From DATNPH01 sp036703315 (GTDB lineage Bacteria; Cyanobacteriota; Cyanobacteriia; Cyanobacteriales; Coleofasciculaceae): a DNA stretch of 50,829 nucleotides. A model generated the notes under the pieces. The model was not told the origin of the DNA. It saw only the letters and a list, made by a program, of their open reading frames with translations, and did not search any database. The position numbers were made by a program, and so were the translations under genes. Numbering within the stretch: the stretch's first letter is position 1; every line of letters starts with the position of its first letter. Shown here in pieces: positions 7,505 through 16,056 of the stretch. Where the stretch lies: the NCBI GenBank assembly GCA_036703315.1, contig DATNPH010000011.1:1-50829 (forward strand). Reading direction: 5' to 3'.

Positions 7505-10165
7505 TCAAGGTAGCCAAGACCAAACTTCAACTTGTATAAAGCGGACAATAGGACGAGTGAAGGCTACGATTACTGGTTTGGGACTTCCTTTGATTTTCGC
7601 AAAGCCAGTCATTGATGATTTCAGGATTTCTTCTGCATTAGGAATATCGACAATTACCCTAACAAATCGGTCAGTTATATTTGAAGTCGGCTCTTTGAGA
7701 GTAGTACTAGGAGAATTCTCAGCAGAAGCCGCAGGTTCGATAGAAACTACTTTTCCGATAAAGGGCCTATTCGGATAGGCTAAAAGCTTAACTTCCACTG
7801 ATGCGCCCAGAGCAAATTCCCCGACGTTATACTCAGCAACCCTCACTTCGCCACGAATGTGCCGATCATCTTCAGCTACAGCAAACGTCTCACCTTTCTT
7901 AAGATAGCTGCCCACCTTTTGCTCCAAATAGGAAGTGATAAGACGACCATCTATAGGCATTGTTAATTGAGTACGCCGAAGCTGCTCTTTGTCATATTTT
8001 AGTTGTTGCTGTTGACGCTTAAGTGCTGCACCAGCGGCTTCAAGCTCTTTGCGAGCGGCTTGAATCTCATCGGGATGAGGACCGCTTAATACCAACTCAA
8101 GATTAGCTTGCTTCTGCACCACAGTTTGCTGCTTAGTCGCCAATTCATTTCGGCTTGACTCCACTTCTTTTTGCTTTGCCGTGACATCTTGGCGATTTTC
8201 TTCTACATTTAGGCGCTCTGTTTCAGCTTGCTTTTGCTTATCTTCAAAAGCTTGGCGGGAAACCACATCTCCTTTGTATAGCTCCTCAAAACGTGTAGCC
8301 TCGCGAGTGCTATAGTCTGCTTTGGATATAGCTGTGTCAAGCTTCTTCTTAGCTACTTCTACCTCTTGTCTAGCTACTTCTACCTCTTGTCTAGCTACTT
8401 CCACATCTTGCTTAGCTACCTCAACTTGCTGTCTTGCCACTTCTACGTCTTCTTTCCTGGGAGTTGCCAAAAGTTTATTGAGATTGGCTTGTTGCTTTGC
8501 CGCGATCGCTTCCTGATTTTTGATTTGTTCCTGTTGAGTTAGAACATTATTTTCTATATCAATCGCCTCCATCACAGCCACCAGTGTTCCAGTTTTGATC
8601 CATTGACCATCACCTCCCTTGAAGAAAACCTTAGTGATTTTTCCCTCAACTTGAGCTTGAATTTCCTGCTGTGTCGGTGGCAATAACTGAATCTGTCCTC
8701 CTGGGCGATACGGATAAGGCAATGAAAGTAATACACAGACAGCCAATAAAATTAATAGTTGAATCCATTTTTTTCTCCAAAACGAAGAGGTTTTCTTCCG
8801 GTGAATAGGTTCCCGATTTAGTACAGAACTATCAGCAGGATAAGATGCTTCTACTGGATTTTTTTTACCAGTTTTTCTTAAAAAGAATGTTATCGGATGA
8901 CGTAAAGCCGCTGCCATAAATACGCCAATTAATATTGCTGCTGTAGCTCTGCCAAAAATACCAGAAAAATTTTCAGCTAACCCAGTGGCTATAGAATAGG
9001 CAATGAAAACCACCAGCGACAACCAAAAAAGTACTACAGCTGGTCCATACAGGAGTAACCCTAATTTCTCTTTGAAAGATAAAGATTGTGGTAAAGGGCG
9101 ACGATTGAGTACCATTTCCCAGACTAGAAAAGCTCGTCCAAGAAAGTTTGGTGGCAAGCCCAACAAAATAACAAAAAAGAAGTAACCATCAACAGGTAAA
9201 AAAGGGCATAAATCAAGCCAAAAGTCAAGAAAGCTGGCATGAGCTAGTAAAAGAGCCCAAGTTCCCAAATTGGTTCCTGAGCTATGAGTCCAGTACCAAA
9301 TTAAAACACCTAAGACAAAGTAAACAAGTCTACTAGCCAAAGGAGTGGCAAAAGTCCACAACTGCTGCTTACGGTTAAGTTGCCAAATCCCCTCTCTATC
9401 ACAGTAAAAGCGCGGAAAAAATCCTGCGGCGAGAACCAACCCAAACTTTTTTACCGTTCCACCATACCAAGCACAAATGATTCCCTGAGCAAGCTTTCCT
9501 GTGAAGGACACGAAAGTTACGTTAAAGAGATAGGTTGTTACAAAAGGAAGTGGTTCAACGGAGGCAGCTATAGTTTTCCAAAAAATAGATTGATTATTAT
9601 AAAAAGTAAATAAGGCTAGAGGAAGACCAGGGATTAGTCCCCAAATTAATACATTAAAAAATAGTCTGAATGGTTTGATAGTAGATGCAAGTGAAGTAAA
9701 TATAGAACCAGGATTAGAAATAGACCAAATGTAAACTGGACCTTTTTTAGGTTGTTTTAGCTGCTTATCAGAAGCTGTTTTTAGGACTTTTTCCTCTGTT
9801 TGGGGTCTTTCTGGACTCAGCTGAGGTGGAAGAGCCTGTTGTTTTTCTGAAGAAATAGAGGCAGTGGATAATACCTTGCCTTGTAATTTTCCCAAAAGAC
9901 CATATTCATAAATCTGCTTTGAAAAATCATTAAAATCTTCTTCAGTAAGTGACAATCCAAAACTATTCTTAAAATTGGATAGAATTTGTAAAGGAGTTAA
10001 ATCTCCATCCATAGATTGACATAAAAAATACTCCTCTTCACCAAACTCAAAAATTTCCCCAGATATAGGTTCTTTTACTGAATAGCGCGTAGAAAGAGTT
10101 TCTTTATCAGTTGTAGAGGTAATAATTAAGTCTTTACGGAAACAGTTTTGTAAAGGTATATACAT
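7505..10165 (-). CDS. HlyD-family adaptor fused to a degenerate M50-like membrane domain
   Basis: This large three-part protein has 886 residues from the ATG at 10165. The frame opens at a TTG at 10195, but the ATG has AGAGG upstream. In TTG numbering, residues about 25-105 resemble a PqqD-like domain (SGEIFEFGEEEYFLCQSMDG). Residues about 170-440 form a multi-pass membrane domain aligning with peptidase M50/site-2 protease proteins, with YGGTVKKFG, PRFYCDREGIW and LPVDGYFF (the NPLLxxDGY-like motif, 333-340). The HExxH zinc site is missing and reads GKLAQGI at 233-239. After a membrane segment at 476-494, residues 500-880 form a HlyD/membrane-fusion-protein region with two biotinyl-lipoyl-like halves around a long coiled coil. 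Such fusions are thought to act in peptide or toxin export or envelope transport. No ABC transporter or precursor peptide lies beside it. Confidence 0.82.
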   Translation of the reverse strand: MYIPLQNCFRKDLIITSTTDKETLSTRYSVKEPISGEIFEFGEEEYFLCQSMDGDLTPLQILSNFKNSFGLSLTEEDFNDFSKQIYEYGLLGKLQGKVLSTASISSEKQQALPPQLSPERPQTEEKVLKTASDKQLKQPKKGPVYIWSISNPGSIFTSLASTIKPFRLFFNVLIWGLIPGLPLALFTFYNNQSIFWKTIAASVEPLPFVTTYLFNVTFVSFTGKLAQGIICAWYGGTVKKFGLVLAAGFFPRFYCDREGIWQLNRKQQLWTFATPLASRLVYFVLGVLIWYWTHSSGTNLGTWALLLAHASFLDFWLDLCPFLPVDGYFFFVILLGLPPNFLGRAFLVWEMVLNRRPLPQSLSFKEKLGLLLYGPAVVLFWLSLVVFIAYSIATGLAENFSGIFGRATAAILIGVFMAAALRHPITFFLRKTGKKNPVEASYPADSSVLNREPIHRKKTSSFWRKKWIQLLILLAVCVLLSLPYPYRPGGQIQLLPPTQQEIQAQVEGKITKVFFKGGDGQWIKTGTLVAVMEAIDIENNVLTQQEQIKNQEAIAAKQQANLNKLLATPRKEDVEVARQQVEVAKQDVEVARQEVEVARQEVEVAKKKLDTAISKADYSTREATRFEELYKGDVVSRQAFEDKQKQAETERLNVEENRQDVTAKQKEVESSRNELATKQQTVVQKQANLELVLSGPHPDEIQAARKELEAAGAALKRQQQQLKYDKEQLRRTQLTMPIDGRLITSYLEQKVGSYLKKGETFAVAEDDRHIRGEVRVAEYNVGEFALGASVEVKLLAYPNRPFIGKVVSIEPAASAENSPSTTLKEPTSNITDRFVRVIVDIPNAEEILKSSMTGFAKIKGSPKPVIVAFTRPIVRFIQVEVWSWLP
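8340..8456. repeat. 21-bp tandem repeat coding for coiled-coil heptads
   Basis: About five imperfect 21-bp units encode the heptad VEVA(R/K)Q(E/Q/D) in the HlyD coiled coil. The first two units on the plus-strand listing are nearly identical at the DNA level, which suggests recent slippage. The repeat changes hairpin length in whole heptads without breaking the frame. Confidence 0.85.
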
Positions 10166-10248
10166 TTGTTGAATTAAACCTCTTTCGCGATGCAATCAAA
10201 CATAAGCATCTAGTGTTTTTCTTGGGACTATTGAAAAACTTAATGAGT

Positions 10249-10278
10249 TTGCTTTTCTAGCTCAGCAAGTGCCATAAT
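10249..10278 (+). promoter_or_regulatory. Candidate sigma-70-type promoter for the TPR gene
   Basis: TTGCTT (10249-10254) and CATAAT (10273-10278) are separated by 18 nt and lie about 42 nt upstream of the ATG at 10320, in the divergent spacer shared with the HlyD-like gene. This is a consensus match only. Confidence 0.4.
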
Positions 10279-10319
10279 TAATCCACAACAACCGTTCATT
10301 GTTAAGCTAGAGAACCTCT

Positions 10320-11348
10320 ATGGCAAATTTTACTCCCCAAGTAAAGCGAGTCGGCAAAAGTGATAAAGAACAGTTAAAGCTTGCTTTTGGATTGGCAAAA
10401 GAAGAGCGTTTTGACGAGGCTTTAGCCGAATTTGAGACAATTCTACAAAACAATCCCAACTCTAAACTTGCTCATCTCGGCACTGGCAACATGTTTTTTA
10501 AGAAGGAGCGTTACGACGAAGCCCTAAGGCATTTCCAGATAGCTGCTCGACTGGATTCCTTATTGCCTCAGGCTCAAGTGGGAGCAGGGCAAGTCCTTCT
10601 AAGGCAGGGTGAGCTTGAACAAGCACTGGAGAAATTTCAGACCGCTATCAACATAGATCCCAATTATACCGAAGCCTATCAGGGTGTAGGTCAAGTTCTG
10701 GCGAGGCAAGAAAAGTATGATGAAGCCATACAGCAGTGGCGCAGGGCTCAGCGCCTAAATCCTCAGTTAATATCAGTACGTCTGTTAATGGCTCAAGCGT
10801 ATCAGGAGCAAGGAAAACTTGCAGAAGCTCTCTCCGAACTTAAGTCAGCCCTAAATATTGATCCTACGAGATGGCGCACTCACCAAGCATTAGGTCGTCT
10901 CTATCTGCAACAACAAGAGTATATTGCTGCGGTAGAAGCCTTTCAGACAGCCCACAAATTTAATCCAGATATCCAACCCTTTGCTCGATTGGGATTGGTA
11001 GAAGCTTTAGTCGCCGTGAAACGTCTAGAGGAGGCAGCTGAAATTCTCAGGAAGATGCCTCGAATTAAGCCAATTGAACCAATGAAGCATCAACTTTGGG
11101 GAGATATTTACCAGTCTCAGGGCTTATTGAAAGAAGCGACAGAGGAGTATCGTGCTGCTGCTTTGCTAGCAGCAGAAGAAGGAGATACATTGGATGAACT
11201 CGCAAACTTGGATGGACGATTAGAACAAGATGAAGATAGAGGGCAGGAAATAGTAGCTCTCTACAAAGCGGCAGCAGATAAGCGAGTTAGTGTAGCTCAA
11301 CAGCGCCAGCGTCAAAGCTTTAAAGAGTCTCGCCTGGGTAATATCTAG
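10320..11348 (+). CDS. TPR-repeat protein
   Basis: This 342-residue protein is made almost entirely of tetratricopeptide repeats, beginning about residue 15 and running to about 300. Repeated signatures such as FDEALAEFETILQNNPNSKLAHLGTG, LEQALEKFQTAINIDPNYTEAYQGVG and LAEALSELKSALNIDPTRWRTHQALG give about seven to eight 34-residue helical hairpins. There is no signal peptide or membrane segment, so it is probably a cytosolic scaffold for protein-protein contacts. It is transcribed divergently from the HlyD/M50-like gene. The HAMP-domain gene follows 287 nt later on the same strand. The partner is unknown. The family call is secure but functionally uninformative. Confidence 0.88.
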   Translation: MANFTPQVKRVGKSDKEQLKLAFGLAKEERFDEALAEFETILQNNPNSKLAHLGTGNMFFKKERYDEALRHFQIAARLDSLLPQAQVGAGQVLLRQGELEQALEKFQTAINIDPNYTEAYQGVGQVLARQEKYDEAIQQWRRAQRLNPQLISVRLLMAQAYQEQGKLAEALSELKSALNIDPTRWRTHQALGRLYLQQQEYIAAVEAFQTAHKFNPDIQPFARLGLVEALVAVKRLEEAAEILRKMPRIKPIEPMKHQLWGDIYQSQGLLKEATEEYRAAALLAAEEGDTLDELANLDGRLEQDEDRGQEIVALYKAAADKRVSVAQQRQRQSFKESRLGNI

Positions 11349-11635
11349 AGTTGGCGCAAACAGCGTGAAGCAATAGTCTGTTAACCAGTAGGCTAATGCC
11401 ATCATCAAGGTGAACAGAAGTCTTCAGAATTCTGCGACTGAGTTAGACTGCTGCCGACAATTTGGCAGCTTCTAGGGTAGTTGGGGTGAAATTCCCTGAT
11501 GAACTCCTGACTTGTAGACTTCTGGATTCTTTCTTGAAAAGCCGAGTAGATCGGTTAGGCTAAAACTGGTAAGTAAGGTTTATTTACTGCCTTCATTTTG
11601 CTTGAATTAAGCATCTAAATTCTACTTTACGTTCT

Positions 11636-12517
11636 ATGCCAAACCCTCAACAACATGAGGAATCATTGAACAGTTCAGAGCAGCTGAGTAGTACCTTTAA
11701 TTCAGTTGCAAGTCCAAAGGTTGAATTTGCCCCCAGAAGTAATCCAGGGGTATTCGCCGCCTTTGAGAAAGCCTCTCTCAAAACTCAACAACTTGTTATT
11801 GCTACTACAAGTGCAGTTATTTCAGCACTTGCTGTGCTTGCTGTCATCAAAATCTCTGCTTATACTATACCGCCGCCGGGTAGTACAACCTTATCTAAAC
11901 TAACCACAATGGGTTTAGCGGCTTTAATTACAGGCGTTATTGTTGGAGTAGCAACATGGGCGTTAGCGCAAATTACTATTAATCAAATTAACCGTACTAT
12001 AGACAATCTTCAGGCTCAATTTAAGGCAGTGGCTCAGGGTAACTTAGGTGCTCAAGCTACAGTTTACTCCTCCAAGGAACTAGGGCAACTGGTAAGGAGT
12101 TTTAACCAGATGACTCAGGCGCTCAACACAACTCTCAATGAAGCTCAACGGAAAGCAGAAGCACAGGAAAAGGAAGATTTGCCGCAAAAATTGATCCAGA
12201 TTGATTCAACTCTAGAGTTAACGTCTAGTAGTAACTTGATTGTAGATGCTGATGTAATACTCAGCGAAGATGATGAACAAGCTGTTATACCTCCAGGTAC
12301 CCTACTAGACTTTCTCGATAATCTCCAAAATTGGTTTAGAGTTAGTAGTACTTCTGAGATACTTGTTGGTTCTAGTAGCTTGGAAGAAATTCAAAAACGC
12401 AAGGAAGAACTTCAGTATCGGCAAGTTTGGTTACAGGCATTAAAGGATGAAACCGCTAGAGAACTGCAAGTACTTTACCTAATAGACGAAACCCTAGAGC
12501 AAGATAACGAGGGCTAA
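11636..12517 (+). CDS. HAMP-domain membrane protein lacking an output domain
   Basis: This 293-residue protein has two membrane segments (about 50-73 and 92-113) separated by a short loop, then a HAMP-type helix pair at about 113-165 (QINRTIDNLQAQFKAVAQGNLGAQ...LGQLVRSFNQMTQALN). The rest is a charged tail with a predicted coiled coil near the C-terminus. HAMP modules normally relay signals to methyl-accepting, kinase or cyclase domains, but none follows here. The protein resembles the front of a PilJ-type chemoreceptor without its methyl-accepting domain. It is probably co-transcribed with the alpha/beta hydrolase, which starts 4 nt later. Whether it is a truncated receptor or a scaffold is unresolved. 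Confidence 0.72.
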   Translation: MPNPQQHEESLNSSEQLSSTFNSVASPKVEFAPRSNPGVFAAFEKASLKTQQLVIATTSAVISALAVLAVIKISAYTIPPPGSTTLSKLTTMGLAALITGVIVGVATWALAQITINQINRTIDNLQAQFKAVAQGNLGAQATVYSSKELGQLVRSFNQMTQALNTTLNEAQRKAEAQEKEDLPQKLIQIDSTLELTSSSNLIVDADVILSEDDEQAVIPPGTLLDFLDNLQNWFRVSSTSEILVGSSSLEEIQKRKEELQYRQVWLQALKDETARELQVLYLIDETLEQDNEG

Positions 12518-12521
12518 AAAA

Positions 12522-13514
12522 TTGTCTGAGTACAATTCTTCAGCGAGCTTTTATACAAAAGCTGACATTGAGGTAAATAACGTTGGCGTCGTAGATATTA
12601 TCCTTAGAGATCAGCAGCGCGATCGCCAAGTGCCACTTAGGATTTACTATCCTCAAGAGGAAGGTTTATTCCCAGTCATTATTTTTTCCCACGGTGTCGG
12701 GGGTTCAAAAGACTCATTCTCCTACCTGAGTAGCTTCTGGTCTAGTCATGGCTACATCTGCATTCATCCAACCCATTTTGGGAGCGATGCATCGGTTTTG
12801 CGAAAGATTGGTCTTCAAGCGCTCATCGAAAGTACTAATGAACCTGAAACTTGGTCAGAACGTCCCCAGGATATATCGTTCATCATCGATTCTCTTGAAA
12901 AATTAGATCAGCAGGTTCCCCAGCTACAAGGAAAAATCAATCCATCTTTCATCGGTGTTTCTGGTCATTCCTATGGAGCTTACACGACTCTGCTGCTAGC
13001 AGGAGCTGTCATCGCTATGCCAGGAGATGAAACTGTTAGTTTTCGAGATGAACGTGCTGGCGTTTTCTTGCCTATATCTCCTCCAGGAACTGGTCGTCAG
13101 GGTTTACATCTAGGCTCTTGGGATAGAATTAATGATCCGGTGATGACAGTGAGCGGTTCTGAGGATTTAGGATTGGGAGGGAAGCCACCCTCATGGAGAA
13201 TGGAAGCTTTCAACTATATGCCACCTCTTGATAAATATCATGTACTCATTAAAGGAGCGAACCACTTTTCTTTTGACCCGGATATGCGGGGAGCTAGAAC
13301 TCCATCCCAGAGGATGAATCGACAAAACCCCGTAGCCGGGGCAAGAAATCTGCTGGAATTAGATAATAAAAGCTTGATAAAAATCTCTCTACAGCAAGCC
13401 ACTATGGCTTTCTGGGATGCTTATCTTAAGTTCAATAAATCGGCAAAACAATATCTCAAGTCTGATGAACTTCAAACTTATAGTAAAGGTGATGTTGTAA
13501 TTTCTTTAAAGTAA
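12522..13514 (+). CDS. Alpha/beta-hydrolase (PAF-acetylhydrolase/dienelactone-hydrolase-like)
   Basis: This 330-residue serine hydrolase has the strand-turn VIIFSHGVGGSKDSFSYL forming an oxyanion region and the nucleophile elbow G-H-S-Y-G (in SGHSYGAYT). A likely catalytic histidine is in KGANHFSF. The fold order matches the platelet-activating-factor acetylhydrolase/dienelactone hydrolase group, so it should cleave an ester or thioester. The substrate is unknown. The start is a TTG at 12522, chosen because GAGGG lies about 9 nt upstream and no suitable ATG exists before conserved sequence. No signal peptide is visible, so it appears cytosolic. It follows the HAMP gene with a 4-nt gap, so translation is probably coupled. 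Confidence 0.8.
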   Translation: MSEYNSSASFYTKADIEVNNVGVVDIILRDQQRDRQVPLRIYYPQEEGLFPVIIFSHGVGGSKDSFSYLSSFWSSHGYICIHPTHFGSDASVLRKIGLQALIESTNEPETWSERPQDISFIIDSLEKLDQQVPQLQGKINPSFIGVSGHSYGAYTTLLLAGAVIAMPGDETVSFRDERAGVFLPISPPGTGRQGLHLGSWDRINDPVMTVSGSEDLGLGGKPPSWRMEAFNYMPPLDKYHVLIKGANHFSFDPDMRGARTPSQRMNRQNPVAGARNLLELDNKSLIKISLQQATMAFWDAYLKFNKSAKQYLKSDELQTYSKGDVVISLK

Positions 13515-13632
13515 GTAGGGCAACAGGGGAAAGCTTCTCACCTGTTAGAAGAAAACTCTTGCCTCTCGTCCCTTGATTACTGATAGGTTATTTCTACCCA
13601 ACAGCGCTAGTTTTGGTGCTCTACCCTACTTA
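13512..13632. repeat. 9-bp inverted repeat framing the hydrolase/propeller spacer
   Basis: TAAGTAGGG (13512-13520, beginning at the hydrolase stop codon) is exactly complementary to CCCTACTTA (13624-13632, ending on the first base of the next start codon). Between them, AACAGG (13522-13527) pairs with CCTGTT (13541-13546). The outer pair could mask the start of the next gene in the mRNA. No experimental basis is known. Confidence 0.35.
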
Positions 13633-15086
13633 TGCGGACTTTTAATCCAGAGCCGAAGCCGGGTCTTAGCCTCGCCAACTTTCGGAAAATATGTGAAAAC
13701 GGTTTTGGCGATCGCAACAACGCCTATGCTCATTCTATGGCATGGTTTCAGGATCATCTGTATGTCGGAACAACTCGCGCCAATCTCTGCTTGATCCGTA
13801 GCAGCATGAAACACGTAAAAATTGACGTGTGGCCTGTTGAATGCCCTAACCCCGTTTATTCCCCTGAATTTGAACAAACTCAAGCACGGGCAGAAATCTG
13901 GCGCTATGAGCCACTATTAGACCATTGGGAAAGGATTTACCAATCTCCCATGATCCTAGGCAGTGAAGGCGATGAAATCAGTCGCGAACTTGGCTATCGT
14001 GGCATGGTCGTGTTTCAGGGAGAGTCTGATCATCAGCCTGCATTGTATACCAGTAGCTGGGCGCGATCGCATGGTCCTGGTCCCTTAATTCTCCGTTGCG
14101 AAGATGGTAAAACCTTCGTTCCTGTGTCCAAGCCAGGATTAATAGGTCTTGCCATTAACAGCTTGCGCTTACTTGTTCCTTTCAAAGGGCGACTCTTTAC
14201 TGCACCGACTGGTGCAGCCCGTGGTAACCCTAATACCTCTGGTGTTCCAGTGATTTATGAAAGCCGTGACCCTGCAAAAGGAGAGTGGCGACCTATAAAC
14301 GAACCCGGATTTGGAGACCCCAATAACCGCACAATTTTTGAACTCAGAGGGTTCGGTGACTATCTTTATGCGGGAACTGTCAACAATAACGGCTTTCAAA
14401 TCTGGCGAACTTTAGCCGAAGGAAATCCCCCCTATCAATGGACTAACGTTATCACCAACGGTGCTGGTCGTGGCAGTCTCAATCAAATTGCTGTCAGTAT
14501 GATGGTCTTCAACGATGCGCTCTATGTGGGGTCTGGTATTCAAAATGGCGGTTACGACCACCTGAACAAAATAGGCCCAGCCGGAGCTGAGATAATAAGA
14601 ATTCATCATGATGGTTCCTGGGAAATCATTGTTGGGGAGGTTCGCGACGGAAAACGTCCCTTGAGTGGATTCTCACCGGGATTCAATAATTTGTTCGGCG
14701 GCTATATCTGGAAAATGGGAATCCATGACGGTTGGCTTTATGCTGGAACGATGGACTGGTCTAATATTTTACGCTTCACCAAACTTGAAGGCAGACCAGA
14801 GAGAGTAGTCCGGCTACTTGGACAAGTAGGATTAGAAAACATCGTTCAACATCAAGGGGGTTTTGAGCTATGGCGCTCCTATGATGGCGAAAACTGGCTA
14901 CCCATCACCCGTCAAGGATTCGGTAACGTTTATAACTACGGAGTTCGTAATATCGTTTCTAGTCCTTATGGTCTTTTCATCGGTACAGCCAACCCGTTTG
15001 GTCCACGAGTAGCAACGCAGGTAGACAACGAATGGACGTATGTTGATAATCCCGATGGCGGTTTGGAAGTTTGGCTAGGAAGATAG
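13632..15086 (+). CDS. Beta-propeller-like protein of unknown function
   Basis: This 484-residue protein is built from repeated blades of the form Y-x-GT or LYVGT followed by a basic or aromatic (ExWRYE, QIWR, ELWRS) strand. Examples are HLYVGTTRANL, AEIWRYEPL, YLYAGTVNNNGFQIWRT, ALYVGSGIQNGG and WLYAGTMDWSNILRF. That pattern indicates a six- or seven-bladed beta-propeller related to Kelch or sialidase folds. No signal peptide or membrane segment is apparent, so it is probably cytosolic unless exported without a leader. No catalytic signature is recognisable. It lies 117 nt after the alpha/beta hydrolase on the same strand, and a joint role is possible but not evidenced. I do not recognise a named family. 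Confidence 0.75.
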   Translation: MRTFNPEPKPGLSLANFRKICENGFGDRNNAYAHSMAWFQDHLYVGTTRANLCLIRSSMKHVKIDVWPVECPNPVYSPEFEQTQARAEIWRYEPLLDHWERIYQSPMILGSEGDEISRELGYRGMVVFQGESDHQPALYTSSWARSHGPGPLILRCEDGKTFVPVSKPGLIGLAINSLRLLVPFKGRLFTAPTGAARGNPNTSGVPVIYESRDPAKGEWRPINEPGFGDPNNRTIFELRGFGDYLYAGTVNNNGFQIWRTLAEGNPPYQWTNVITNGAGRGSLNQIAVSMMVFNDALYVGSGIQNGGYDHLNKIGPAGAEIIRIHHDGSWEIIVGEVRDGKRPLSGFSPGFNNLFGGYIWKMGIHDGWLYAGTMDWSNILRFTKLEGRPERVVRLLGQVGLENIVQHQGGFELWRSYDGENWLPITRQGFGNVYNYGVRNIVSSPYGLFIGTANPFGPRVATQVDNEWTYVDNPDGGLEVWLGR

Positions 15087-15153
15087 CAACGCAAAGTTGC
15101 ATTCATTTGTACCAGCAGTCAGCCGTCAAGAGACAATTTATTGTAGCGAGGCT

Positions 15154-16056
15154 CTAGAAAGGAAAAGCTGCATCACAAAGCCTAACATAAATATCCCTTT
15201 GATTATCTGAAAAAGACTTTCTTCCATGAAGGAGTCTTGTATTATCAACCATCAATATATCGCTTTTTTCCCAGGCTACTAAATGAGTGAGTTTATCGGT
15301 TACAGTTTTAATCTCATCGAGAATAGAATCAGGAATTTTGGAGTTATCCTCAAATCTGACTATACTAACGTTACTTCCCTTTGATTCCTGGGATACTACT
15401 GGCAAAATGTTATTAATAAAAACCTTTTGCTTTCCATAACGGCTTTCTTGAATTGCCGAAATTACATATTCTGTAGTAATTGATTGATCGGGGCCAACGC
15501 TCAAAGTTATATCATTTTCATTGCATACTTTCTCAACGAGAGTCAAGTCATCAGTCTGATAGATTTTCTGCCACGCACTATCAGGATAAGTACGAATATA
15601 CTTTAAACGTTTTTTCGTAAGTAATTCTTGAGTGGAACAACTTAACTCTTTGTAAACTTGGGCTCCATCACAGACGGTTGTTTCACCATCGTTTAGAGCG
15701 GGCGTTACGCAGTAGAACCAGATGATACTTGGTTTATGCTTTCGATAATACATTTCCCCGTGAAGAGGAACCCCCCATTTTTGTTTACCTCCTGTTACGG
15801 ACAAGAGAGTTTGGTCACCATTTATTATCTCTCTACTATAGGCACCCCCTGCATAAGATACAAAGCTACTACTGAATAACTCTGTAAATTTTTTGAAATT
15901 ATCTGTATCTACATCAAAACCTCTAAAAAGTAAGAGGCTAGAAGACTTGAATAAGTTACTAATCTCGTCTTGATGCAGTTCACAGATATTGACCTGATTT
16001 GTAGCTAATAGGATCGTACCAAATGTTTCAGATATGGGAGCTGTTTTGATAACCAT
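15154..16056 (-). CDS. TauD/TfdA-like Fe(II)/2-oxoglutarate dioxygenase, HxE type
   Basis: This 300-residue protein matches the TauD/clavaminate-synthase-like superfamily. LLLFRGFDVDTDNFKKF near residues 41-57 is the N-terminal family signature. The iron-binding first motif reads H99-G-E101, where TauD has H-x-D. The distal histidine is H277 in TRLLHGR, and R292 near the C-terminus could hold 2-oxoglutarate. Enzymes of this group hydroxylate, desaturate or halogenate small molecules or carrier-bound amino acids. The Glu ligand resembles clavaminate synthase and argues for an active oxygenase, not a halogenase (which lacks the carboxylate). It stands alone, convergent with the propeller gene, and its substrate is unknown. 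Confidence 0.84.
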   Translation of the reverse strand: MVIKTAPISETFGTILLATNQVNICELHQDEISNLFKSSSLLLFRGFDVDTDNFKKFTELFSSSFVSYAGGAYSREIINGDQTLLSVTGGKQKWGVPLHGEMYYRKHKPSIIWFYCVTPALNDGETTVCDGAQVYKELSCSTQELLTKKRLKYIRTYPDSAWQKIYQTDDLTLVEKVCNENDITLSVGPDQSITTEYVISAIQESRYGKQKVFINNILPVVSQESKGSNVSIVRFEDNSKIPDSILDEIKTVTDKLTHLVAWEKSDILMVDNTRLLHGRKSFSDNQRDIYVRLCDAAFPF

